From Streptomyces cynarae (lineage in GTDB: Bacteria > Actinomycetota > Actinomycetes > Streptomycetales > Streptomycetaceae): a DNA stretch of 64,000 nt. Below are positions 1 to 9,171 of this stretch, one piece after another (within the stretch, counting starts at the first letter, position 1; each line of letters starts with the position of its first letter). The stretch spans positions 2,463,001-2,527,000 of the forward strand of contig NZ_CP106793.1 of the NCBI RefSeq assembly GCF_025642135.1, given 5' to 3'. The translations under genes were made by a program, and so were the position numbers. Under the pieces are notes generated by a model. It was given only the letters and a program-made list of their open reading frames with translations, was not told the DNA's origin and did not search any database.

Positions 1-463
1 ACTTGGCCACCACCATCAGGCCGGAGGTGCCCACGTCGAGGCGGTGGACGATGCCCTGGCGCTCGGCGGCGCCGGAGGTGGAGATCCGGTAGCCGGCCGC
101 CGCCAGGCCGCCGATCACGGTCGGGCCGGTCCAGCCGGGGCTGGGGTGCGCGGCGACGCCGATCGGCTTGACGATCACGACCACGTCCTCGTCGTCGTGC
201 ACGATCTCCATGCCCTCGACCGGCTCCGCGACCACCTGCACCGGCGCGGGCGCCTGCGGCATCTCGACCTCGAGCCAGGCGCCGCCGCGCACCCGCTCCG
301 ACTTGCCGACCACCGCGCCGTCCACCTGCACCTTGCCCGCCGCGGCCAGCTCCGCGGCTTTGGTGCGGGAGAAGCCGAACATGCGGGAGATGGCGGCGTC
401 GACGCGCTCGCCCTCCAGGCCGTCGGGCACGGGCAGGGTACGGATCTCGGGAAGCGTGCTCAC
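1..463 (-). CDS. RluA/RluD-family 23S rRNA pseudouridine synthase, N-terminal part
   Basis: The reverse strand read from GTG at 463 gives about 154 residues before the window ends, so the C-terminal half is missing. Residues about 15-75 form an S4 RNA-binding domain ([20 protein letters not shown]). A catalytic-domain start follows, with the motif [15 protein letters not shown] near the edge. Asp143 in HRLD is the family's catalytic aspartate. The family isomerises uridines in 23S rRNA to pseudouridine. The gene lies just downstream of lspA on the same strand, a common pairing. RluD is the closest match by architecture, but the exact target uridines cannot be told from this part. Confidence 0.9.
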   Translation of the reverse strand, partial: MSTLPEIRTLPVPDGLEGERVDAAISRMFGFSRTKAAELAAAGKVQVDGAVVGKSERVRGGAWLEVEMPQAPAPVQVVAEPVEGMEIVHDDEDVVVIVKPIGVAAHPSPGWTGPTVIGGLAAAGYRISTSGAAERQGIVHRLDVGTSGLMVVAK

Positions 464-547
464 CCGTCGAGTATGCCGGACGGGTCCTCCGGCCCCGAGA
501 GGAGCCTGTGGACAACGGCCTCGGGCCTTGTGGCCGGCCCCGCGATC

Positions 548-1168
548 TCAGTCCTTGTGGACGGTGCCGTCCGGGTCGAGCCCGCGGAAGGACAGCAGCA
601 CGATGAGGATGCCGCCGCAGACGATCGCCGAGTCGGCCAGGTTGAAGACCGCGAAGTGCTTGGGCGCGATGAAGTCGACGACCGCGCCCTCGAACACGCC
701 CGGAGAGCGGAAGATCCGGTCGGTGAGGTTGCCGAGCGCGCCGCCGAGCAGCAGGCCGAGGGCGATCGCCCAGGGCAGGCTGTAGAGCTTGCGGGCGAGC
801 CGGGCGATCACCACGATCACCGCCGCCGCGATCACCGTGAAGATCACGGTGAAGGCCTCACCGAAGCCGAAGGCCGCACCCGGGTTGCGGATCGCCTCGA
901 ACTTCAGCCAGTCCCCGATGATCTCGATCGGCTCGTGGTGTTCCAGCTTCGCGACCACGATCAGCTTGCTGATCAGGTCGAGGGTGTACGCGAAGGCGGC
1001 GACCACGAACAGGACCGCGATCCGGCGCCTGCCCCTGGGGCGCTCGGCGGCGCCGGAACCAGGCGCCTGAGCTCCGGCGCCCTCGGCCGGGGCCCGCCCG
1101 TCGGACTGCTCCGGCCCTGCCGCGTCTGGGATGTCCGGCGTACCGATGATGCGCTCCGCCTCTGCCAC
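548..1168 (-). CDS. lspA: Lipoprotein signal peptidase (signal peptidase II)
   Basis: 206 residues. LspA is an integral membrane aspartyl protease that cuts the signal peptide from diacylglyceryl-modified prolipoproteins. The first 45 residues are a variable Pro/Ala/Gly-rich extension common in actinobacteria. Four membrane segments follow at about 50-72, 103-123, 130-147 and 180-194. The motif [14 protein letters not shown] and the two catalytic aspartates are present: D165 in GAVVDFI and D179 in FNLADSAI. It sits 84 bases upstream of the pseudouridine synthase and 77 bases downstream of the TraR/DksA gene, so the three may be cotranscribed. The start is an ATG matching the usual family length. 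Confidence 0.96.
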   Translation of the reverse strand: MAEAERIIGTPDIPDAAGPEQSDGRAPAEGAGAQAPGSGAAERPRGRRRIAVLFVVAAFAYTLDLISKLIVVAKLEHHEPIEIIGDWLKFEAIRNPGAAFGFGEAFTVIFTVIAAAVIVVIARLARKLYSLPWAIALGLLLGGALGNLTDRIFRSPGVFEGAVVDFIAPKHFAVFNLADSAIVCGGILIVLLSFRGLDPDGTVHKD

Positions 1169-1245
1169 GTGAATCCCTCAACCTAGGTGCCCTGACTGGA
1201 CGAGACTACGACACCACCACGCCGTATCACGTGTTCAGGCGGGGC

Positions 1246-2874
1246 TCATGGGCGGCGTTCCCGCTTCTGCTTGCATTCCACGCACAGCGTGGCCCGCGGA
1301 AAGGCCTGCATACGGGCCTTGCCGATGGCGTTGCCGCAGCTCTCGCACAGGCCGTAGGTGCCGGAGTCGAGACGTTCCAGGGCGTGCTCGGTCTGTTCGA
1401 GCATCTCCCGGGCGTTGTGGGCGAGCGCCATCTCGTGCTCACGGGTGATGTTCTTGGTGCCGGTGTCCGCCTGGTCGTCGCCGGCGCCGTCCCCGGAGTC
1501 GCGCATGAGACCGACCAGCGCCTGTTCGGAGGCATCGATCTCGCCGCGCAGCCGCAGGGCCTCGGACTCCAGCTCTGCGCGCGCCTCGGCCACCTCCTCG
1601 GGGGTCCACGGGTCCTCTCCGGGGCGCACCGCCAGTTCCCCGGGCTCGGCCGCGGCGATCCTCGCCTTGGGGACCGCGGTGGGGCCCGTGTCCGCCGTGG
1701 CCGTCCCAGGAGTCTTCTTCGCAACCACCGTCGTGGCTCCCGTCTGCTTCGCGGCCTCGACCTCGCTCGCCTTCTTGGCCGTGCTCTTCTTGGCCGCACT
1801 CTTCGTGGGGGTGCTTTTCGTCGTGCCGCCCTTCGCGGCACTCTTGTCGGCGGCGGCCTTGGAGGGGGCCGCCTTTTCGGCGGCGGCTTTCTTGGCCGCC
1901 GTCCTGGGGGTGACGGCCTTCTTGGCCGCCGTCTTCGGGGTGACGACCTTCTCGGCCGCCGCCTTCTTGGCAGCGGCCTTCTTCGCTGCCGCCTTCTTCG
2001 CGACGGTGCTGGTCACCGGAGCCTCCTTGCCGGGCGCCGCCTTCTTCGCCGCCGCCTTCTCGGGAACAGTGCCGGGTGCTGCCGCCTTCTTGGCAGCGAC
2101 ACCCTTGGTTGCCGCCTTCTTGGCCGCCGCCTTCTTGGTGACGGACTTCTTGGCCGGTGCCTTCTTCGGGGCGGCCTCCTCGGCCGCCGCCGCCTTCTTG
2201 GCGACGGTCTTCCCCGCCGGTGCCGTCCGGGTGGTGGCCTTCTTCGCCACCGTCTTTTTCCCGGCGGTCTCCTTCACCACCGCCTTTTCCGCGACGGTCT
2301 TCTTCCCAGCGGTCTTCTTCGCCACCGTCTTCTTCGCGGCGGCGCTCTTCTTCGCCGCCGTCTTCCTGATGACGGTGCCGGTCGCCGCCTTCTCACCCGC
2401 CGGCCGCTCGGGGTCGCCTTCCTTCCTGGCCGCCTTCTTCGAGGGTGCCGCCTTCGACTCCGTCCGGTGGACGCCGGCCTCCCCGGCGGTCGGCTTGCTG
2501 GAGGCCTTGCTCCCAGCGGTCCGCTCACCCGTCCTGGCAGCCGTCGCCCTCACCGCGCCCGGCCCCTCCGAGGCGTTCACGGGGTCCGTCGCCCCACCGG
2601 GGGCGGCGGTTGCCGCTCCAGCGCCCCTGAGCGCCGTAGTGCTCCTTCCCTGCGCGCCCGTCCCCCCGGCCCTGTGCGCACCTTTCCCGGCCCCGGCCCC
2701 GGCCCCGGCCCCGGCCCCGGCCCCGGTGGCAGTCTGGCCCAGCCGGCCGGCCGCCCCCGCCGTATGGGTGGTCTTCTTTCCGTCCACGTTCCTGGCCGCC
2801 ACACCGCCGGAGGCAGCCGCACCCGTGGTTCTGCCGGACGCCGACTGCTGTACGGCGGTCTTCTTCACCACCAT
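1246..2874 (-). CDS. TraR/DksA C4-type zinc-finger protein with histone H1-like Lys/Ala-rich region
   Basis: 542 residues from ATG at 2874 (MVVKKTAVQQ), which has AAGGGG upstream. A longer in-frame start at 3006 exists but its extra residues look non-coding. The C terminus (about 430-540) has the DksA/TraR layout: an acidic helical hairpin, then CESC, a gap of about 17 residues and CVEC, a C4 zinc finger. Family members bind RNA polymerase through the secondary channel. The first 400 residues are low complexity: a Gly/Ala repeat, then many AKKAA, KKTA and AKKT units like histone H1 or HupB tails. The long basic arm suggests DNA binding, which is an inference. Length is highly variable in this family. 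It is divergent from ileS. Confidence 0.85.
   Translation of the reverse strand: MVVKKTAVQQSASGRTTGAAASGGVAARNVDGKKTTHTAGAAGRLGQTATGAGAGAGAGAGAGKGAHRAGGTGAQGRSTTALRGAGAATAAPGGATDPVNASEGPGAVRATAARTGERTAGSKASSKPTAGEAGVHRTESKAAPSKKAARKEGDPERPAGEKAATGTVIRKTAAKKSAAAKKTVAKKTAGKKTVAEKAVVKETAGKKTVAKKATTRTAPAGKTVAKKAAAAEEAAPKKAPAKKSVTKKAAAKKAATKGVAAKKAAAPGTVPEKAAAKKAAPGKEAPVTSTVAKKAAAKKAAAKKAAAEKVVTPKTAAKKAVTPRTAAKKAAAEKAAPSKAAADKSAAKGGTTKSTPTKSAAKKSTAKKASEVEAAKQTGATTVVAKKTPGTATADTGPTAVPKARIAAAEPGELAVRPGEDPWTPEEVAEARAELESEALRLRGEIDASEQALVGLMRDSGDGAGDDQADTGTKNITREHEMALAHNAREMLEQTEHALERLDSGTYGLCESCGNAIGKARMQAFPRATLCVECKQKRERRP
2689..2726. repeat. GGCCCC hexanucleotide repeat in the TraR/DksA gene
   Basis: Six perfect GGCCCC units followed by GG. 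In the minus-strand gene they encode an alternating Gly/Ala run of about 13 residues. Perfect six-base repeats change length by slippage, but each step keeps the frame, so the protein would gain or lose Gly-Ala pairs. Confidence 0.9.
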
Positions 2875-3249
2875 GGCCGCGGCCCCTTCACATATTGTGA
2901 TCTTGCGCGCGAGTCGTGCTGGGACGATAAATCGACTTCTGGCCCGCGGCAACGGGGCACGCCCGCGAATCGCCCGCCACGCGCGTGCCCCGCGGCGAGC
3001 CTGCATCCGTTGTGCCCAGCTCTCCGCCCGGTAATCCGCCGGACCCCCGCTCCCCGAATCCGGCAGGCCGACGTCTCGCCATTCGGGTCACCCGCGGACC
3101 GGCCGCACCCCGGGCGCCGGACCGGGAAATCCGGTCGGCCGCCGTCCGTGCGGCGCCGTACACTGGGCGGAGCGAAAAAGCGTGGATGGGGACGAGTAGC
3201 GGCGTACGCAGCCCAGAGCGACCCGGGGACGGTGTGAGCCCGGGGGCGA
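2875..3249. promoter_or_regulatory. Divergent intergenic region between the TraR/DksA gene and the ileS leader
   Basis: About 375 bases without a convincing gene. It must hold the promoter of the minus-strand TraR/DksA gene, whose ribosome site AAGGGG lies just before 2874, and the promoter of the ileS transcript. A TACACT at 3159-3164 could be the ileS -10 element, but no clear -35 is present. Long antisense frames cross it and look like shadows. Confidence 0.4.
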
Positions 3250-3484
3250 GCGCGACGTGAAGATCACCCCGGAGCCGCCGGAAGAACGCCCCAGCGAGAG
3301 CCCAGGGGCCAGTAGAACCGGCTTCGCGACCCCAATGAGGGGGCTCACCGGCGCGTACGGCGCACCGGGGAGCCAAGGAGGGTGGTACCGCGGGAGCGCG
3401 CCGCACACGGCGTACGGAGAATTCTCGGAATTCCCGGCTCTCGTCCCTCCGACGGAAGGCAGCACGTCCGCCGGAGGAAGATCG
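3250..3484 (+). promoter_or_regulatory. Isoleucine T-box riboswitch, actinobacterial ileS type
   Basis: The T-box core AGGGTGGTACCGCG is at 3379-3392. Its TGGT bulge would pair with the ACCA end of uncharged tRNA-Ile. An AUC specifier candidate followed by A lies at 3263-3265, so Stem I would be very short, as known for actinobacterial ileS leaders. There is no terminator before the gene. Instead CCCTCCG at 3445-3451 can pair with CGGAGG at 3472-3477, which overlaps the ileS ribosome site GGAGGAA (3473-3479). That points to control of translation initiation: tRNA binding should free the ribosome site when isoleucyl-tRNA is scarce. The 5' end of the element is uncertain. Confidence 0.85.
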
Positions 3485-6400
3485 ATGACGCAGTACCGCC
3501 AGGTGCCCGCCCAGGTCGACCTGCCCGCGCTCGAGCACGCGGTGCTCGACTTCTGGCGCGAGCAGAAGATCTTTGCCAAGAGCTTGGAGCAGTCCGAGGG
3601 CCGCCCCGAATGGGTGTTCTACGAGGGCCCGCCCACCGCCAACGGCATGCCGGGCGCCCACCACATCGAGGCCCGCGTCTTCAAGGACGTCTTCCCCCGC
3701 TTCCGCACCATGCGCGGCTACCACGTGGCCCGCAAGGCCGGCTGGGACTGCCACGGCCTCCCGGTGGAGCTGGAGGTCGAGAAGGAGCTCGGCTTCAGCG
3801 GCAAGAAGGACATCGAGGCGTACGGCATCGCCGAGTTCAACGCCAAGTGCCGCGAGTCCGTGACCCGCCACACCGACGCCTTCGCCGAGCTGACGACCCG
3901 CATGGGTTACTGGACGGACCTCGACGGTGCCTACCGCACGATGGACCCGGACTACATCGAATCCGTCTGGTGGTCGCTCAAGCAGATCTTCGACAAGGGG
4001 CTCCTGGTCCAGGACCACCGCGTCGCCCCGTGGTGCCCCCGCTGCGGCACGGGCCTGTCGGACCACGAGCTGGCGCAGGGCTACGAGACGGTCGTGGACC
4101 CGTCGGTCTATGTCCGTTTCCCGCTCACCTCGGGTCCGCTGGCCGACGAGGCCGCTCTCCTGGTGTGGACGACGACCCCCTGGACGCTGGTCTCCAACAC
4201 CGCGGTCGCCGCCCACCCCGAGGTCACCTACGTCGTCGCGACGAACGGCGCAGAAAAGCTCGTCGTCGCCGAGCCGCTCGTCGGCAAGGCGCTCGGCGAG
4301 GGCTGGGAGACAACGGGCCAGACCTTCACCGGCGCCGAGATGGAGCGCTGGACGTACCGACGCCCCTTCGAGCTGGTGGAGTTCCCCGCCCCGGCCCACT
4401 ACGTGGTGAACGCCGAGTACGTCACGACCGAGGACGGTACGGGTCTGGTCCACCAGTCCCCCGCCTTCGGTGAGGACGACCTCAAGGTGTGCCGCGCGTA
4501 CGGCCTGCCCGTGGTCAACCCGGTGCGCCCCGACGGCACCTTCGAGGAGGACGTCCCGCTGGTCGGCGGAGTCTTCTTCAAGAAGGCGGACGAACGGCTC
4601 ACCGAGGACCTGCAGCAGCGCGGCCTCCTCTTCAAGCACATCCCGTACGAGCACAGCTACCCGCACTGCTGGCGCTGCCACACCGCACTCCTCTACTACG
4701 CGCAGCCGTCCTGGTACATCCGCACCACGGCGATCAAGGACCGCCTCCTCGAGGAGAACGAGAAGACCAACTGGTTCCCGGAGACCGTCAAGAACGGCCG
4801 GTACGGCGACTGGCTGAACAACAACATCGACTGGGCGCTGTCCCGCAACCGCTACTGGGGCACCCCGCTGCCGATCTGGCGCTGCGAGGACGGTCACCTC
4901 ACCTGCGTCGGCTCCCGCGCGGAGCTGACCGGACTGACGGGAACCGACCAGTCGGAGCTTGACCCGCACCGCCCGTTCATCGACGAGGTCACCTTCGCCT
5001 GTCCGCAGGACGGCTGCGGGAAGACGGCCACGCGCGTCCCCGAGGTCATCGACGCCTGGTACGACTCGGGCTCGATGCCGTTCGCGCAGTGGGGCTACCC
5101 GTACAAGAACAAGGAGCTGTTCGAGTCCCGCTACCCGGCGCAGTTCATCTCCGAGGCCATCGACCAGACCCGCGGCTGGTTCTACACGCTGATGGCGGTC
5201 GGCACCCTGGTGTTCGACAAGTCGTCGTACGAGAACGTCGTCTGCTTGGGCCACATCCTCGCGGAGGACGGCCGCAAGATGTCCAAGCACCTGGGCAACA
5301 CCCTGCAGCCCATCCCGCTCATGGACCAGCACGGCGCGGACGCGGTGCGCTGGTTCATGGCGGCCGGCGGCTCCCCGTGGGCGGCGCGCCGCGTGGGCCA
5401 CGGCACGATCCAGGAGGTCGTCCGCAAGACGCTCCTGACCTACTGGAACACGGTCGCCTTCCAGGCCCTGTACGCCCGCACCTCGAACTGGGCGCCGAGC
5501 GAGGCCGACCCGGCCCCGGCCGACCGCCCGGTCCTGGACCGCTGGCTGCTGTCGGAGCTGCACGCGCTCACCGACCAGGTGACGCAGGCGCTGGAGGCGT
5601 ACGACACCCAGCGCGCCGGCAAGCTGCTGTCCGCGTTCGTCGACGACCTCTCCAACTGGTACGTCCGCCGCTCCCGCCGCCGCTTCTGGCAGGGCGACAA
5701 GGCCGCGCTGCGCACGCTGCACGAGGTCCTGGAGACGGTGACGAAGCTGATGGCGCCGATCACCCCGTTCATCACCGAGCGCGTGTGGCAGGACCTGATC
5801 GTGCCGGTGACCCCGGGCGCCCCGGAGTCGGTGCACCTGGCGTCCTGGCCGGAGGCGGACCTGTCGGCGATCGACCCGCAGCTGTCGCAGCAGATGGTGC
5901 TGGTGCGCCGTCTCGTGGAGCTGGGCCGCGCCACGCGCGCGGAGTCGGGCGTCAAGACGCGCCAGCCGCTGTCGCGTGCGCTCGTCGCGGCGGTCGGCTT
6001 CGAGTCCCTGGACAAGGAGCTGCACACGCAGATCACGGAGGAGCTGAACGTCTCGTCCCTGGCGTCCCTCTCCGAGGTCGGCGGTTCCCTGGTCGACACC
6101 ACGGCGAAGGCGAACTTCCGGGCGCTGGGCAAGCGTTTCGGCAAGCGCGTCCAGGACGTGGCCAAGGCCATCGCGAACGCCGACGCGGCGGCGCTGTCCC
6201 TGGCGCTGCGCGAGGGCACGGCGTCGGTGGAGGTCGACGGAGAGACCGTCACCCTCGCCCCGGACGAGGTGATCATCACGGAGACCCCGCGCGAGGGCTG
6301 GTCGGTGGCGTCCGACTCGGGCGCGACGGTCGCCCTCGACCTGGAGATCACCGAGGAGCTGCGGCAGGCGGGCCTCGCCCGTGACGCGATCCGGCTGATC

Positions 6401-6622
6401 CAGGAGGCCCGCAAGAACAGCGGCCTGGACGTCGCCGACCGCATCGCGCTGCGCTGGACCGCGACGGACCCGGCGGTCGTCGCGGCCCTGACCGAGCACT
6501 CCGGTCTGATCGCCGAGGAGGTCCTCGCCACGGACTTCGCCCAGGGCGAGGCGGATGAGAGCTACGGTGAGCCGTTCACCGACGAGGGCCTGTCCCTGAC
6601 CTTCCGCCTGCACAAGGCATAA
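3485..6622 (+). CDS. ileS: Isoleucyl-tRNA synthetase
   Basis: 1045 residues, the eukaryote-like long form found in actinobacteria. IleRS charges tRNA-Ile in the cytoplasm and edits valine. ATG at 3485 (MTQYRQVPAQ) is chosen because GGAGGAA lies 5 bases upstream; the frame is open further back but runs through the T-box. The class I signature appears as PPTANGMPGAHH at about residues 51-62 and the second signature as KMSKHLGNT at about 600. A CP1 editing domain lies between, followed by an anticodon-binding domain from about 690. Cys pairs around WRCHTALLY and CPQDGCGKTA fit zinc-binding inserts. Expression is probably governed by the T-box. The 3' end carries an unusual tandem repeat. Confidence 0.97.
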   Translation: MTQYRQVPAQVDLPALEHAVLDFWREQKIFAKSLEQSEGRPEWVFYEGPPTANGMPGAHHIEARVFKDVFPRFRTMRGYHVARKAGWDCHGLPVELEVEKELGFSGKKDIEAYGIAEFNAKCRESVTRHTDAFAELTTRMGYWTDLDGAYRTMDPDYIESVWWSLKQIFDKGLLVQDHRVAPWCPRCGTGLSDHELAQGYETVVDPSVYVRFPLTSGPLADEAALLVWTTTPWTLVSNTAVAAHPEVTYVVATNGAEKLVVAEPLVGKALGEGWETTGQTFTGAEMERWTYRRPFELVEFPAPAHYVVNAEYVTTEDGTGLVHQSPAFGEDDLKVCRAYGLPVVNPVRPDGTFEEDVPLVGGVFFKKADERLTEDLQQRGLLFKHIPYEHSYPHCWRCHTALLYYAQPSWYIRTTAIKDRLLEENEKTNWFPETVKNGRYGDWLNNNIDWALSRNRYWGTPLPIWRCEDGHLTCVGSRAELTGLTGTDQSELDPHRPFIDEVTFACPQDGCGKTATRVPEVIDAWYDSGSMPFAQWGYPYKNKELFESRYPAQFISEAIDQTRGWFYTLMAVGTLVFDKSSYENVVCLGHILAEDGRKMSKHLGNTLQPIPLMDQHGADAVRWFMAAGGSPWAARRVGHGTIQEVVRKTLLTYWNTVAFQALYARTSNWAPSEADPAPADRPVLDRWLLSELHALTDQVTQALEAYDTQRAGKLLSAFVDDLSNWYVRRSRRRFWQGDKAALRTLHEVLETVTKLMAPITPFITERVWQDLIVPVTPGAPESVHLASWPEADLSAIDPQLSQQMVLVRRLVELGRATRAESGVKTRQPLSRALVAAVGFESLDKELHTQITEELNVSSLASLSEVGGSLVDTTAKANFRALGKRFGKRVQDVAKAIANADAAALSLALREGTASVEVDGETVTLAPDEVIITETPREGWSVASDSGATVALDLEITEELRQAGLARDAIRLIQEARKNSGLDVADRIALRWTATDPAVVAALTEHSGLIAEEVLATDFAQGEADESYGEPFTDEGLSLTFRLHKA

Positions 6623-6676
6623 GGCACCCGCCTGCGCAAGGCGCAGGACACTCGCCTGCGCAAGGCGTAAGACACA
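6605..6676 (+). repeat. Three tandem 24-base repeats spanning the ileS stop codon
   Basis: Units at 6605-6628, 6629-6652 and 6653-6676 share CGCCTG(C/A)(A/G)CAAGGC. The first contains the last ileS codons (RLHKA) and the TAA stop. The other two stay in the same frame and would read RLRKAQDTRLRKA before a second TAA at 6668. This looks like duplication of the gene's 3' end, later reshaped by the new stop. Confidence 0.85.
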
Positions 6677-6680
6677 CCCG

Positions 6681-6719
6681 AGGCCCGGGCCCGCCGAAAA
6701 TCTCGGCGGGCCCGGGCCT
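6681..6719 (+). terminator. Terminator-like hairpin after ileS
   Basis: A perfect 17-bp stem (AGGCCCGGGCCCGCCGA at 6681-6697 with its complement at 6703-6719) and a 5-base loop, followed by TTCGG. There is no long T tract, which is normal for high-GC actinobacteria. It lies 59 bases after the ileS stop. Confidence 0.8.
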
Positions 6720-6801
6720 TCGGCGTTGCGTCCGTACGCACAGCCGCTCCCCGGTCCGAACACGGGCGCCAAGGACTTCGCACGAAAGAGATGCCACACG
6801 A

Positions 6802-6839
6802 AGGGCGGGGCCCCGGATCGAAATCCGGGGCCCCGCCCT
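6802..6839 (-). terminator. Terminator-like hairpin after divIVA
   Basis: A second perfect 17-bp stem (AGGGCGGGGCCCCGGAT at 6802-6818 with its complement at 6823-6839) and a CGAA loop. It lies 36 bases beyond the divIVA stop, between two converging genes, so it most likely ends the minus-strand dcw transcript and could act in both directions. Confidence 0.75.
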
Positions 6840-6874
6840 GAACGCTGCCGACGCCTACGGCGTCTTCACGACCC

Positions 6875-8005
6875 TCAGTTGTCGTCCTCGTCGATGAGGA
6901 ACCCGCGCATCGGCGAGGGCGCCTGGCCCATCGGCGACGGGCCCTGCGGGCGGACCGGCGCCATCGGCTGGGTCATCGCGGGGGACATCTGCTGCTGGCC
7001 GCCGTAGGACGGAGCGGACGGGGCCGGAGCACCGCCCATCGTCTGGTTGCCGCCGTACGACGGGGCGCTCGCGCCCGCCGGGGCCATCGACGGCGCCGAC
7101 GGCGACGGCAGGGAAGCCGTGGCCGGCGTGCGCGGCGGGGCCAGCGAGTCGTCGGCCTGGGTCTCCAGCTGACGCAGCTGCGACTCCAGGTACGACTTCA
7201 GGCGGGTGCGGTACTCGCGCTCGAAGCCGCGCAGGTCCTCGACCTTGCGCTCCAGCGTGGCGCGGGCGGACTCCAGGGAGCCCATCGCGACGCGGTGCTT
7301 CTCCTGCGCGTCCCGCTCCAGGGCGTCCGCCTTGGCACGGGCGTCGCGCTCCAGACCCTCGGCGCGGCTGCGGGCCTCACCGACGATCTTGTTGGCCTCG
7401 GCGCGGGCCTCGGCGATCGCCTGGTCGGCGGTCTGCTGGGCCAGCGAGAGAACACGCGCGGCGCTGTCGCCACCGGGACCCTGGCCGGGCATGCCCGGAC
7501 CACCCATGGGGCCGCCCATCGGACCGCCCATGGGGCCACCCATCTGCTGCTGCATCGGAGGCTGGCCACCCATCGGCCCCTGACCCATCGGACCCTGGCC
7601 CATCGGACCCGGTCCCTGGGGACCTCCCTGACCGCCGCCGGGGCCGGCCGGCAGCTGCGGGGCACCGCTCGGCAGCTGGGGCGGGCCACCCATGGGGCCG
7701 CCCATCTGCTGCTGCGGCGGGCCCGATATCCCGGCGGGAACGGGCGCCCCGGGACCGCGCATGCCCTGCTGCTGATGCTGCTGGTCCTGGCCCTCCGGGG
7801 GCTTGCGCATGTTCTGCTGGTTCTGCGCGGCGGCACGAGTGGCCGCGGCCAGTTTGGCGCGCAGGTCCTCGTTCTCCCGGAGCAGGCGGGTCAGTTCGGC
7901 TTCGACCTCGTCGAGGAAGGCATCGACCTCGTCCTCGTCATAGCCTTCTCGGAGGCGGACGGTCGTGAACTGCTTGTTCCGAACGTCCTCGGGGGTCAGC
8001 GGCAT
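6875..8005 (-). CDS. divIVA: Polar growth and division protein DivIVA (Wag31)
   Basis: 376 residues. DivIVA is a coiled-coil scaffold that binds curved membrane at hyphal tips and directs apical wall growth and branching in Streptomyces. The N-terminal domain (residues 1-45, [20 protein letters not shown] then [12 protein letters not shown]) has the conserved membrane-binding end and first coiled coil. Residues about 65-195 are low complexity (Q, G, P, M), with [13 protein letters not shown] repeats. A second long coiled coil follows at about 200-285 ([20 protein letters not shown]), then a Pro/Ser/Gly tail ending [10 protein letters not shown]. The Q/G/P/M insert is typical of Streptomyces. 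It is last in the dcw run, downstream of yggT. Confidence 0.97.
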   Translation of the reverse strand: MPLTPEDVRNKQFTTVRLREGYDEDEVDAFLDEVEAELTRLLRENEDLRAKLAAATRAAAQNQQNMRKPPEGQDQQHQQQGMRGPGAPVPAGISGPPQQQMGGPMGGPPQLPSGAPQLPAGPGGGQGGPQGPGPMGQGPMGQGPMGGQPPMQQQMGGPMGGPMGGPMGGPGMPGQGPGGDSAARVLSLAQQTADQAIAEARAEANKIVGEARSRAEGLERDARAKADALERDAQEKHRVAMGSLESARATLERKVEDLRGFEREYRTRLKSYLESQLRQLETQADDSLAPPRTPATASLPSPSAPSMAPAGASAPSYGGNQTMGGAPAPSAPSYGGQQQMSPAMTQPMAPVRPQGPSPMGQAPSPMRGFLIDEDDN

Positions 8006-8057
8006 GTCTTCACCTCAACGTAGTCATCGGCAGTCGGCAAGACCGTATCGTCCACAT

Positions 8058-8348
8058 TCACCTCGCGAAGCTGCCCACGATCGAGATCAGGATGTAGACG
8101 ATGATCATCAGTACGAAGAAGGACAGGTCGAGCGCCACGCCCCCGAGACGCAGCGGCGGGATGAACCGCCGCAGAAGCTTCAGCGGTGGATCGGTGACAG
8201 TGTAGGTGGCCTCCAGAACGACCACCATCGCCTTGCCGGGTTGCCATGAGCGGGCGAACTGGAAGACGTAGTCCATGACCAACCGGAAAATCAGCACGAC
8301 GAGGAAGCACATCAGCGCGATGTAGACAACCTGTAGGAACACGCCCAT
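8058..8348 (-). CDS. YggT family membrane protein
   Basis: 96 residues from ATG at 8348 (MGVFLQVVYI), with AGGGAA upstream; a longer reading from 8459 has no membrane-like content and overlaps sepF. Two membrane segments at about 2-24 and 72-93 flank the YggT core (RRFIPPLRLGGVALDLS). YggT proteins sit between sepF and divIVA in most Gram-positive dcw clusters and are thought to support division or envelope assembly, but the biochemical role is not established. It is cotranscribed with sepF (52-base gap). Confidence 0.9.
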   Translation of the reverse strand: MGVFLQVVYIALMCFLVVLIFRLVMDYVFQFARSWQPGKAMVVVLEATYTVTDPPLKLLRRFIPPLRLGGVALDLSFFVLMIIVYILISIVGSFAR

Positions 8349-8400
8349 GGTCCGCGCTTCCCTCTCCCCTGCTCCCGTGCCGTCTTTCCGGTCGTGCGTC

Positions 8401-9042
8401 TCAGCTCTGGTTGAAGAACCCGCCCTCTGCGATGCGGGCCTTGTCCTCCGCCGTGACATCGACGTTAGCAGGCGACAACAGGAACACCTTCTGCGTCACC
8501 CGCTCGATGCTGCCGTGAAGACCAAACACCAAACCGGCCGCAAAGTCGACAAGTCGCTTCGCATCTGTGTCATCCATCTCGGTCAGATTCATGATCACAG
8601 GAGTGCCTTCACGGAAGTGTTCCCCGATGGTACGGGCCTCGTTGTAGGTCCGGGGGTGAAGCGTGGTGATCCGGTACGGCTCTCGTTCGGACACGACCTT
8701 GGGCATGATCACCGGTGCGTTCTTCTCCAGACTCTGGCGTTCTTGTGTGATGGATGCCACGGGCGCGATGCGGGCCGGACGCCCGGATTCCGCGGGTAGC
8801 GAAGCGGACGGCGACACCGGATCGCGTGGCGCCGGCGGCTGCACCACGCGTACCGATTCGTCCCGTTGGGGCTGAATCGCCTGGTGCGCCTGGTGAGTCG
8901 GTTCGTGCCGCCTGCGATCCCGCTCCGGCTCCGGATCGAGTTCGGGCTCGAAGTCGTCATCGGGGTCGAAACCCCGGCCGTCGTACCCATCGTCCTCCAC
9001 GAGGCCGAGGTAGACCGCCATCTTGCGCATCGCGCCGGCCAT
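8401..9042 (-). CDS. sepF: Cell division protein SepF
   Basis: 213 residues from ATG at 9042 ([19 protein letters not shown]), preceded by GGAGGA. SepF binds the FtsZ C-terminal tail and anchors the Z-ring to the membrane. The N-terminal amphipathic helix ([14 protein letters not shown]) is the likely membrane anchor, followed by an acidic and charged linker (about 17-110). The conserved SepF beta-alpha core is at about 125-205 ([44 protein letters not shown]). It lies in the ftsZ-pgeF-yggS-sepF run. Confidence 0.95.
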   Translation of the reverse strand: MAGAMRKMAVYLGLVEDDGYDGRGFDPDDDFEPELDPEPERDRRRHEPTHQAHQAIQPQRDESVRVVQPPAPRDPVSPSASLPAESGRPARIAPVASITQERQSLEKNAPVIMPKVVSEREPYRITTLHPRTYNEARTIGEHFREGTPVIMNLTEMDDTDAKRLVDFAAGLVFGLHGSIERVTQKVFLLSPANVDVTAEDKARIAEGGFFNQS

Positions 9043-9171
9043 GCTCTGAGTCCTCCGCTCTGTGGTGGATCGGCTGACGACTGCCAAGTGCCCGCGATCC
9101 ACGAGGTCGTTACGCCCGCCTAGCAGCGGTAATGACCATATTTTCTGCTGTGGTCCGACTTCTTGGCGACG

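Noticed and set aside
2888..6799. A 1303-codon open frame on the minus strand across ileS
   Set aside because: It is antisense to a clear isoleucyl-tRNA synthetase and mirrors its codon bias; the protein is low complexity with no family marks. GC-rich third positions create such frames.
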